From the NCBI GenBank assembly GCA_003993805.1, contig RSEF01000001.1, positions 78,752,736 to 78,816,735 on the forward strand: DNA of 64,000 bases, given 5' to 3'. The notes below the pieces were generated by a model. That model saw nothing but the letters and a program-made list of their open reading frames with translations, made no database searches and was not told the origin of the DNA. Shown piece after piece: positions 35,610-46,272 of the stretch. Numbering within the stretch: position 1 is the first letter of the stretch; each line of letters opens with the position of its first letter. The DNA comes from Himantopus leucocephalus (lineage: Eukaryota; Chordata; Aves; Charadriiformes; Recurvirostridae). The position numbers and the translations under genes are program-made.

Positions 35610-35633
35610 ACTCTCTAGGGCACACTAGAGAGT
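35610..35633. repeat. Perfect hairpin, 9-bp stem, 6-nt loop
   Basis: ACTCTCTAG (35610-35618) and CTAGAGAGT (35625-35633) are exact reverse complements around GGCACA. There is no associated open frame. It may be the trace of a small inverted-repeat element or chance. Confidence 0.7.
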
Positions 35634-36038
35634 GAATCAGTTATGCCTGACATGCAAACATTAAGCAAACGGGAGACTCATTGAAGTTATTTTGGTACCT
35701 TCTCTTTGATTTATGTGGGGTAATTTCAGAAAAATATCCTATAGGAAGAGTGCAAAACTTTTCTGCACATTATGTGCAGAAATTAGACTTACTTAGGGAA
35801 AACATATATGTCGTGCTCAGTATTACTGTGGGGTATTAATTTGGCTTGGGAAACTATGTAAAAGATTTTATGGCTAAAAATGTCTGAAGAAAAGGAAGGA
35901 ATATCATTATAGCAGTTGGTATATATTCTCTAAGGTCTTGATTACACATTAGTAAAGCTTTATAATACCTCTGTTATGTAGATATTTTTGCCAACATCTA
36001 TATACCTTGTGGGTAAAGGGAAGATTAAAAAAACTTAC

Positions 36039-36125
36039 CTGAATTACACTACTAGTGTTGAAGATGTCTTTATTTCCCTGCCAGTAATCGAAGCAATGGG
36101 GTCTTTCATAGTGTAAACACAGCCT
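36039..36125 (-). CDS. Candidate internal coding exon, unrecognised protein
   Basis: On the minus strand an 87-bp segment begins after GGGATTTAG and ends at a perfect consensus donor, CAG|GTAAGT (intron GT at 36038-36037). One frame is open through all 29 codons, phase 0 to phase 0, and reads protein-like in the middle (YERPHCFDYWQGNKDIF). The in-frame stop TAG is the acceptor itself, as expected if the frame starts there. The acceptor has only a modest pyrimidine tract. A different frame over the same bases is open for 74 codons (36044-36268) but stops just before the donor. I recognise no family and cannot link this to another exon. Confidence 0.22.
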
Positions 36126-36554
36126 CTAAATCCCTGCACACTTCTGGGAAACTTTCTTCTAAGTTGTAGGAAATACTGAAAATTATCACCTCTACAATAA
36201 TATCCTGGATTGCGCACTAACATTTTTCTGATTAGTCCCTCAAAAACATAAAGCCAAAATCCACCCATATTTCATTTTGGCACTGAATGCAGTATACATT
36301 TTTTAATTTTACATTCTGTCTTCACTTTTTTTTCTCTGAGATGGTGAATATCAGTTGCAAACTGTTTTGCTCTGCTGATATCTGTTTGACTTGGAAAGGG
36401 GAGAGACAGAGAGAGGGGAGATGTTGGTTGAAACAGGAGAACATTTAAGAATGTAATGAAGATCTTTAAACAGAGCTATGGCATACATGTGTAATAAGTG
36501 TAATGGTAGACCAAATTTGCTTGTTTCACTGTAATCTTGCTGACCTTGAAAGAC

Positions 36555-36606
36555 AAACTACATGATCTTTTCTATTGTGTAGATTCTGTCCCATTGTGTG
36601 ATTGGA
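36555..36606 (+). mobile_element. Possible highly decayed CR1 3' end
   Basis: CTACATGATCTTTT followed about 25 bp later by CCCATTGTGTGATTGG resembles the CR1 3' end (ATGATCTTT block, then degenerate CATTCTATGATT octamers) in spacing and order. Divergence is high, and a chance similarity is quite possible. Confidence 0.35.
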
Positions 36607-36781
36607 ATAAAAGCAGCCTTTAAAAATGTAATGTCATGGTGCTATCCTCAAATGACAAATTGTAGTGTCAATTATAATTTACTCATAGAGAGAAAAGATA
36701 ATATAATTTCAAAAGAATATTACAGGGAAATCTTCCATAACAATCAAGGAAAATATATGTATTATGAGTGACTGCTGGTGG

Positions 36782-36795
36782 TATTATTATTATTA
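36782..36795. repeat. Short (TAT)n microsatellite
   Basis: About five TAT/ATT units are followed by interrupted TTAT units to about 36815. It is ordinary low-complexity DNA. Confidence 0.7.
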
Positions 36796-37525
36796 AAGTT
36801 ATTATGCTTATTATTAAGATTGCCAGACACTCTCTGTTATAATTCATGTTTTTTTAATCTGGCAAACTTTTACTGAAAGAGCTAAAATTTGCCATACTAG
36901 ATATCTGCTTTGGTCCAAATGTTAAGTACAGCCTGAGCCACATGATCCAACTGTATCAGTGAATAAGGATAATGAAAAACATTTTTTTTACGTTACCCTC
37001 ATTGGGAAAATGAAATGTATTTGTGTAACTGTCAGTGAAGGGTAGCTCTGCCATGAGGGAAGATTCACTGGAGGAGGAGACTGAAAAGTGATGCAGGGAA
37101 AGGGAGCTGCAGTGAGTTATCATGACCTGATGTAGCACGGCATCCCGGAGAACATTTAACAGGGACAAGACAAAAGACATAGGGCAGAGTATAAGGAAGG
37201 AAACTCCCCAGCAAGCCATAAGAGAGAGTCTATGTGGCTGGGAGCAGCGTGGTATGGAGGGCGTGGGAACAAGGGAGAAATAAGCTGGACAAGAAGCTGG
37301 GGGCAATGGACTGGAGGCTGGCCAGGCAAGGAGCCCAGAGGAAGAGCTGGGAAAGAACTGGGCCCAGTTAGGGTTGTTTCCGAGTCTTCTCATTTTTCTG
37401 CCATCAGTAGATAAAATCCAAAGACAAAGTGACCCATCCTTCTACAGAGCAGCTCTGTGGAAAGTGCTGGAGTGCGTTACCCCTTTTTGAATGCGATGCC
37501 AGTATTCCATTCAGTGGAATTCCCT

Positions 37526-37551
37526 NTTAAAAAAAAAAGGGGGGGGGGGGG
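37526..37551. repeat. A10-G13 homopolymer junction with an adjacent N
   Basis: One ambiguous base (37526) and TT precede ten A and thirteen G. Runs of this kind are prone to sequencing and assembly error, so their lengths are unreliable. Confidence 0.85.
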
Positions 37552-38357
37552 CAAATTTCATAGAGTTTCTTTCCCTTCCTTCACACTCGCTTAGGTAGTG
37601 TGTCCTTCATTCATGTGTTATGGCCCTTTGTATTCTTGTTCTTTTATTCAGCATTCATGCATACCATGGCATCCGCAGCTCTAAAACTGTGCTTCTTGTC
37701 AGTAAAAGCAAACTAATTTCCCCCCTTGACCCAAAGAAGTCCAATAAGCTCCGTGTATGAATAGAAGCAGAAATAAAGAAATTAAAAAATTAAGGTGATA
37801 GGAAGCACGTTGCCTAATATGAGAGGCAGAGAGGTTGGAGTCAGTGAGGGTCAGATGGGGACTCAGAGTGGCTCAGAAGAGCAGAGAAATCACAAAGAAG
37901 TTGAAAGGCCAGAGTATCAAAGGAAAAGCAAGGCAAAAAATTCACCTCAGTTATGTGCATGAGTCACCAGAAATGGCATTTGACAGTCCATGCTCAGCAT
38001 TGCCAGAAGGTATATTAGTATAAAAATGACATTATTGTGCTACTTTCTAAATCTGGTAACATGAAAATATAAACACCTCCTCATGTCCCATTAAAATCAA
38101 TGGCATTAAAGAAAGATTAATTACATGAAGAGATTTACTAAGGTGTCTTGGTGGCTAGCTTGAACTAAATAGGTGTTTTACTGTGCAAGACAACTTTGAC
38201 TGTCTTATCCTACATGCTCTGCTTCCAAAGCTGGGAGAATCAAGGACAATCTGCAGCCTTTGCAATGGATATTTTAATTGTGTTTTCACATTTTTGAGCC
38301 CAAACGCCAATCATGCAAACATTTGTGGCATTTCAACTGACTAGATATTTTAAAATG

Positions 38358-38396
38358 AAATGATTTACACAATGGGAATGTAAATGATTTACACAA
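38358..38396. repeat. 15-bp direct repeat with 24-bp period
   Basis: AAATGATTTACACAA occurs exactly at 38358-38372 and again at 38382-38396. It is a local duplication of unknown significance. Confidence 0.75.
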
Positions 38397-39042
38397 AAGG
38401 CTTTGAACAGTTCCTTTAGAAACATTATAGCCTATTGTACAGAAGTGTACCTTTTTCAAAGTGAGATTTTAATACAATGGCTTTCAGCAGCTGCTCTCAA
38501 GCCTCTGTGGTGCATTGTATGAACTCTGCCTGCAGTACTTCATGCCTCATTTCCTCTAACTTGACATTGCGTATATTTGTTGAATAATCAGTGAAAACGT
38601 ATCAGCATTAAAAATGTTTACTGTTCTATTCTAACGGGAATAGCAATAAAAGGGTAAGGGCAAAAATATGTCATTTTACACAAAAAGCAGCACAACTGCA
38701 CCCTTCAGAGAGGCCTCACAAGGAACTATGAAAATCACGCTGTTGAGAAACTATTTGGCTTCTTTCAGATTTTCTTACTGCTTTTTTCTTTTTTTCATGT
38801 GGTGGATGCTTGCATGAAAACAAGAGGTCAAGTTCTGCTCTCAAATCAGCATAAATTTGAAATTCAACAGAGTTACCGTAAACAAATAGCAGTGTAAGCA
38901 AGAGAAATCCCACACTGGCTTTCTGAGTATGTTTTATGGCCAATGACCTAGATGTTGGAATGAATTTTTACCCAGACTGCATTGCACTCAGACCTCTGGA
39001 ATTATTCTGCTTCAGCCTGATTATTAAAGGAAAATCTCTCAG

Positions 39043-39085
39043 TTTTTTTCTTTTCCTTTCTTTCTTTCTTCCCCCCCCCCACCCC
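39043..39085. repeat. Polypyrimidine tract (T/CTTT into poly-C)
   Basis: T-rich and CTTT units pass into ten C, one A and four C. It is low-complexity DNA, and the ORF translations through it are meaningless. Confidence 0.85.
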
Positions 39086-42000
39086 GACTTAGGATGTAGA
39101 GGACGTCTCATTGCTTAATTGATGAACAGCGAATGTTGTGGCTGGAAGTGTAGAAAATGTGTGCTGGTGCCTTTTTTGCCCATACATTCTGTCTGACAGC
39201 GGACGAGTCGGCTAATATATTTGTGCCTTAGTTTTCTCACCTCAGTAGAAGCACAGACCAGGTTTAACAAAAGTTTTGAGGACCGCTTAGGGATATGTGA
39301 ATAGCACTTTGTTCGGAAGGGGCTACTGAACTGCAGAGTATCATTATTGGAGCAACAGCAGAATAGGTTCAGTCATTTTTTATCCAAACATCAGAGTAAA
39401 CAATACAAGTCAGAACAATGCACTGTTTCAGAATGTGGTTTTAAAGAATGTATTATGAGATGATGATGTTGTTGCTATGGTTACAGATCCATCTAAAGAA
39501 GTGAATGCGCTAAATACTATTATGAAAATTAAGTAAATATTAAGCAACAGTTTAAAAAACAGATGTGTAGGAGTCAATGTTTTTATTTTTGTCATTTTAA
39601 TTACCCTTAATATTTGGGAAAGCAGCAGGCTGACAGAGCTATCCAGAAAAGGGTATGATGCCTGGTTAGTGCTTGGAAGGCAGATCTCTAGGGAGCATCC
39701 AGATGTGGATAGTCACTTTGTGAAGATCCAATGCTCTTCACCGCTTCTCTCTGTTTTCTCCTGAACTTATTTACTATGCAATGGAAAATCGTGCTCTAGG
39801 AAGAAATGTGAACACAATGTCCTTTGATAAGAATCCTTGTATTAAACCCAGGATCTTACATGGCAGGTGACAAAAAGCTTACTCTTTACAACTTATAGAT
39901 GAGGATAGGAAGCTCTGCAAGCTTGTATAGTCATGGAAATTGTGATATGGGTGGTATTTAAGTATCTGACCGTGGTAGCACTTATAGGCCTTAGTCAGTA
40001 TAGCAAGACCACATGATATCCTAAGGGGCTCCTATGCTTTTAAGTAGGTGAGGTCCCCAGCCTCGGTTGCCGGTTGTTCATAGTACAGGTACGCCAGGGC
40101 CTTTCCAGGCTCCTTTCTGAATGAGTAAACTCGTTTCCTCCAGGAAGAAACCAAGGCACAGCTGGCACAGTAGTGTGCTTCAGGGTTCACTCCAGGCAGA
40201 AAACACGAAATAGATGGTGCCAAAATGGGCTCCTTCAGCCTGGGACAGACTTCTGACACGACGCCAGCAGGCCCTGTGCCTGCAAAGACAAGCTCATACC
40301 CTCAGGACAGGCTGCAGGGCAAGCAACGCCTGCTTTTGGCATCGTGCTCTGGAGGCACTGCTCTGCTAGGCTGCAGTACAGATTTCACATTTTTTTCAGA
40401 TTATCTCACTTTATTATCACTTTGAAAACACAGAATATTCCAGTTATGTCTCAGGGCCGCAGAGCCAGGAATCGCTTCCTGAGGCAGACGAGTTTAGCAA
40501 TGTAGATGTAGACAGACATACTTTGCACTTGTCTTGAACACCATCGTGAATGTATTCCCTTCTATCTGAATACCAAAATTTCAGGAAAAGGTGGAGCTAT
40601 TGATTATTAAATAACCTGGAATGTATAGTATGAGTGTTCACTTTCTGTAATCGTAAAAGGGACATGCGATTTATAATGCATGCATTCAAATACATGACAG
40701 GTGGTTGTCAGAAACTTACACGTTCTCTAAGAGTTTGTACCTAAAAGACTTGAGCTTTGGGAGAGACTCAGCATATGTTAGTTAAAGAAAAGCTGTTTTT
40801 AAAAATGTACTGCCACTATATCTAAATATAATCCTAAAAAGAGAGAGAAAAAAATATCAAAAACCAGAACTGTAATTATGCTTACCAGCCTACTTCCTTT
40901 ATCAAAGCACATTATAAAATGAGCAGAGAATTTAACTCGGGGAACCTGTACCACTTTCAATTATCAGCCCTATAAATTACACAGCCAGTGAAATGCAACG
41001 AGATCAAAGACTCCAAACCATTTTATTTTCTTACACATGAGTGAGTGGCTACTGGGCACATCGATTACTCACCAGTGCTGAACAAGTAGGACAATATTGA
41101 ACTCTGTGCATGTGGCACCACTGACAATGGCAGAGAAATGAACCAGTGGATACTCCAAAGGTCTGTTCAGCAACAGAAGGCTGGTGTACAGATAAGCAAA
41201 TGTCTCATAAGTGTGCTAATGAGTTTGACTTCTAACCCCATAAACTAAAAACACTGGGGCTAATTTATTGTTCTTTATCTCTTTAAAAGAGGTATTATCT
41301 CTATAAATTGAAATGCAGTCTTTCAAGTGTGTTAGGAACAATTTCTAACTTCTAATCTAGTGAAGGTATCCTCCAAAATTTGGATTATACCAGTATTGCG
41401 TGCTCTGTGTTATTTCAGTATATATTTCTTACAGACTGTTCAACTTCATGCTTTCATCACCTATCTGAACAGAGAGGGTAGATGATTTGACAATATTTAT
41501 GAAATGATTTTCATATTTAGGAGAAATGATAGAAAATACTGCCTTTAGTTATGAGGCTGATCCAAGCTTATTAGTCTTCCTGTTTTCTTCCAATAGCTTC
41601 TACTCTGGACTTAATTATACAGTTCTGCTTTCTAAAGTTGTTTTTTTCACATAGTCTCCTAAATAACTTCTATATATACAGTGGGAAAGGAGGCAGGGAA
41701 AAGGGAAAGAGAAAAAAAGGCCATGCAAGGGCCTTTTCTATACTATCCCTCTGAAGTGTTCTGACACATATTTCACATGCTAAATAATTTGTAAATATTT
41801 CCAGCAACGGTGGCTGTACTTCTTCCTATGCAGGAAAGGAGATGGGCATTGTAGGGCTCTGCACCAGCCAGCTCCACTGAGTCAGCTGTCAGGGTTTCAG
41901 CTGGTACCAACTCAGCAGACAAATCCTTCTCCTCCTCCCGGTAATAAGGACAGTAATTGAGAAATCACAACTCCATCCCCAGGCTTGTCACAACAACTGT

Positions 42001-44619
42001 ACATCATTCCTAATTTATGGTGTACTATAAACTGACAAGCTAGCCTTGTGTTTTTACCTCAAACTTAAACCTTGTTTCTTTTTACGTATTTGCTTTTACA
42101 CATAAAGATGGAGGTTTTGCTAGTCACACAGCCAGTCTGTGTGAAAATCTGTGTGTGCCAAGCTAAGTTTTTTACTAAGGAGAATTTTAAAGCAAAGAGT
42201 AGACAAGAAGAGGCAGTTCAATTTAATTAATGTCAGAGTTTGTACAATCCACTGAATGTGTAAAGCACTATATAATTGCTAGGTATTACTACTAGTCTTC
42301 AGTGAGTAATTCATGTTGAATTATCTGTTTGCCAAATGTCATCTCTCTGTTTGTGAACTGTCATTGAAAGACCATGATTTTTTTTTCCTGGATTCGTTCA
42401 AAACTCCTCTCTGAATAGCTTCTGTCAGTAGTGCTTAGCCTGCTGCTTATTCATGAGCAATTCGTTGTAAGTGTCTCATAGTTGCAATTTGAACTGTTTT
42501 GACTGCCCAGTTAGGTATTTGATATACTTCCTTTTAGACATTTGATGACTGTAACTTTGAACTCTGTAGTGTAGATACTCATCCAAGCCAGTATTAAATT
42601 TGCTTTCCATGAGTACTGCCTAATATCTGCCTTAATGTGAAATGTAGCCCTGTTTTAACATTCATATTATGGTAGCAACTAGAAGTAAATCAATTTGAGA
42701 ACACATTATTTTGAGAATGATACAAATATTGAGTAAATGATAGTCCCAGTTCCAAATTATTTACTGTATGGAAGAAAGGACTGATCTGTCTAACATTCTT
42801 GACTGTAGGAGAATAAATAGAGTCCCAGAAAGGTGATCTGAAATTGGAAATGAAAGTGAAATGTTTTTACAAGAAATCATCCAGACCTATTTATCAAATA
42901 GCTACAGATGATAGCTATATTTCAGCAAAATATCTGTACATATAAAACACATCCTAACACATTATGCTAACTGGGCAAAAACACATGGAAATATATTTAA
43001 CATTTTCTGAATGGAGGGGAAATTAAGATGTAAATCTGGAATGCCGAAGGGATGTGCACTAATTTCTAGAGCATTTGCCTAATCATATCTCAGTGCTGCT
43101 CCATGCTGAGGGTGCACCCAAGGTTGTATCAACTATTATTGTCTGCAAAGCAAAAGTAGTTGAAAACTCTGAACAAGTCTAATTTTAAAAATTATTTAAT
43201 CTCTAAAGTCCCTAAAAATCCAAGAGTAATATCCCTGTGAAGATCACACTTATTATTAAAGTAAGGGGTTTCTTTAAGGAAATAAAATTGTATAACAGTT
43301 TGCTGTTTGTTGATGTCTAAGCAGCTGACAGACAAGGACATTATGAGAGATCCAAAAGAACTGGATGCACTAGGTCGCCTTCGCTCCAGTTAAACTACAG
43401 TTGGTGTAATTCCAAAAAAAACCCTGGAAATTCTCTGCAGGAGAGGGATTCTTTTGTGAGGAAAAGAAACAATGTTAAAGTGAGGGTTAAAATGACTTTG
43501 TCGATATATTACTGTGTGCCTATGGAACAGAACGGTCCCATCAGTCTCAGTGTAGTTGGGGTTGTTTCCTCCTAATGTTTTTCAAAATACTGCACATTCT
43601 TCATTCTTTTTAATTAATCATTCTCTTTTAATCTGAATAATTTCATTTTTCTGCTTCTTGAATTTGAAGTAACAGAGCATTTTGGAAAAGCAGTGAGCTT
43701 ATCCAGTCTCCGAAAAGCATACCTTCTGCTCACGCAGAAGGTGCCAGGGAAGGTGGAGAGAATAACCTGTTATAATTCATCCCTCGTGTTATCATGCATC
43801 ATCTCTACTAAGTATACAAATACTCTGTTCACTGCAGTTCTCTGTACAAAAGAGGCACAGAAGTCAGAAAGCCTCTTACTGTGTATGACCATGAAAAAAA
43901 GCAGATGCTAATGTCATTGGGAACAAGGAAAAAGCTACTGCTTTAATTTTACTGAGAAAGATTATTTGCAAGGGCAGCCATTTGAATGGAAGAACTGCAA
44001 GGACTTTGTGTGATGGAAGAACTTTCAGATTATGGAGGAACTCCACACTTCTGAGTACAGTTTACTCACAGGCAATGGAATTTCAAGATCTCTGGAGTAT
44101 TTGTGCACCTAAAAGGAGATATGAATTCTAGCTACTTGGACCTGATCTTGCACTCTTGGAAATGTGTGGCAAAACACCTACTGACTTCAGCAGAAATAAA
44201 ACCAGGAGCCGTTGAAAATACATATTGATTCATATTCTGCCCTGCTGGATGGCTCATTTTATTCCTCTTGAATAAGAATGTAAAGAAGGCATTTATAAGT
44301 ATTATGCCATCTGCTTAGAAGAATGAATAGATTTTTCATTTTAAAAATCCATTTCTCTTAAGTATCTGGAGTTTCAAGAAAGTGAAATAATATAAAATAC
44401 CAAACTAAAAGAGTTCATAGCCTTATTCTGTCATGATTTATATCCAGTGCATATTACTTGACTTTATAGGGGTTGCCCCGACATATGTTAGGATAATTAC
44501 GGGGGGAAGAATCTAATTGTAGTGTGCAGTGCTGGTTTAAGCTGACAGATAACAGGTTGTTATGTATAAAACATGTGCGTACATAGGGTAACAACATGTT
44601 AAATATCTCATTACATCTT

Positions 44620-44632
44620 GATAGATAGATAG
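44620..44632. repeat. Short (GATA)n microsatellite
   Basis: Three GATA units and a final G are present. It is a minimal simple repeat. Confidence 0.6.
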
Positions 44633-45769
44633 TGTTGGGAGGATGTAAATTAGAGTACCAATTATTCTGTTGCAGTGATAATGAAGCATTAGCGTCTTTA
44701 TTCGCATGCATCTATATTTGTGCAGCTAACAATGGCTCTCCTTAGGGAAGCAGATTGAATGGCTTGATATTGACCTCCAAGCTATTGCTCCTGCTTTTAA
44801 ATTTTTTTGTGTTAAAGATGTGTGGGAGGGAGGACACTAGTGACAGTGTAAGAAAACAGAACAGAATGGTATGAGCACTATATTTTAGAGAGCTTTATTA
44901 TATAAGAAAACTGGGGAAGAGGGGACTTGAGGTAAAGGAAAACAAGCTATGGGGAATGACATACAAAACAGTGTTTCAGACAGCAGAAATACCGTAGAGA
45001 GCCAGGAAATTGTCATCATATGTAACATCAGTCTCGAACACTGATTCACTGCTCTCTTTAAAAAGGTTTCCTTATGCATCTGCATTCCACAGTTATTTGT
45101 CAGTCTAACAAATACAAGAACAAAGATGAAATGTCAGTAAATACATCAAGCTCTTGCCTTCTTCTGTATGTTGTGCTTTCACAAACTGCCAATCCAATCT
45201 ACCAGTTTTCCAGCTTGAAAGATGTAGCTTATTTCAGATCTTGTAGGAGCTGATATTGCCAGTAGCAGCAAAGGGCTTGTACTATGGCAAAAGCATGTTC
45301 CAGTTAGATAGGACCAGATTCACTCTTTCTAAAATTTCCTTTGAAAGTTGGATGGTTGCTGTCCACAGATTTTTAAACTTTTTTTTTTATTTCTTATCGA
45401 AATAATTATTAAATCATGCCAATGATTCCCCCTTCATATTGTAATAAATAGCTCAGACAACATTTTGAAACAGCAGAAAATACTTCATGCCCTCAGGGAC
45501 GTCAGGAGACAATCTCACAGGCAGTGAAGCCTAGTGGCAGCTGGAAAGTATCTGGAGGAGTGCAATGGTCATCTGTTGGATTTACATCATGAATGACAGA
45601 GGCCTAGAAGAGAGAACAACACAAGAAGAAAGATTAGTAGACTAATCTCAAGGGGAAAAAATGATTTTTTTCAACAAAATTAACTGAAACACCACAGAAG
45701 AACATACGCTGTCCACCTAGGTCAGAGACACAGACAAGCCGAGCGAAGGGGCCGCCCGGAGCCCAGTGA

Positions 45770-46272
45770 CATTCAGCAGGGCCGAAGGCAGAGCCCTGCC
45801 CCGGGGAGGATGAGCCCCGGCAGCCGCACAGGCTGGGGCCTGCCTGCCTGGGGGTCAGCTCTGCCCAAAGGGCCCCATGCCTGGTGGGCAGCGAGCTGGG
45901 CACGAGCCAGCCGTGCCCTGGCAGCAGAGACGGCCAGCGGCCTCCTGGGCATACCAACGGGGACACGGCCAGTGGCTCGCGGGAAGAGAGGGATCATTTC
46001 CTCTGCTCAGCACTTGTTAGATCATATGCAGAATGCCATGTCCATTTTCAGATACTCACTACAAGAAAGTCATTGACAAACTGCTATGGGTTCAGTGGAG
46101 GGACGCCACGATGGGTCAGGGCTGGAGCACCTGCCCTCTGGGGAGAAGCTGAGAGCTCAACTCTGAGCAGCTGGTCTGATCCAAAAGTTGACCCTGCTTT
46201 GAGCAGGAGGTTGGACAAGACGAGCTCTTGGGGTCCCTTCCAACATGAACTATCCTTTGATCTTCTGATTTA
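45770..46272 (+). mobile_element. CR1 non-LTR retrotransposon fragment with internal deletion (+)
   Basis: From about 45770 the sequence follows the CR1 consensus, as I remember it, through the 3' part of the reverse-transcriptase ORF. Landmarks in order are ATTCAGCAGGGCC, CACAGGCTGGGGCC, GGGCAGCGAGCTGGGCACGA, CAAGAAAGTCATTGACAAAC, TTCAGTGGAGGGACGCCACG and GGGCTGGAGCACCTGCCCTC. It then jumps near 46153 to the extreme 3' end (AGGAGGTTGGACAAGACGAG, then GGGTCCCTTCCAAC) and finishes in two degenerate octamers. Several hundred bases of the usual 3' region are therefore missing. The reading frame is broken by at least one single-base loss, so it codes for nothing. The high GC of 45.7-46.0 kb is explained by this element. 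The left edge is uncertain and may lie nearer 45700. Confidence 0.85.

Larger units (their letters stand above)
36128..45769. other. AT-rich intergenic or intronic DNA, no gene recognised
   Basis: The longest open frame is 145 codons on the minus strand (36956-37393), in a locally GC-richer, purine-rich patch, with a Pro/Ser/Leu-rich translation typical of chance. Simple tracts at 36782, 37529 and 39043, a 24-bp-period repeat at 38358 and a possible CR1 relic at 36.57 kb are listed separately. I see no gene. Confidence 0.65.

Noticed and set aside
36956..37393. 145-codon minus frame, Pro/Ser-rich
   Set aside because: It is the reverse complement of a purine-rich patch, and the composition alone explains the open frame.
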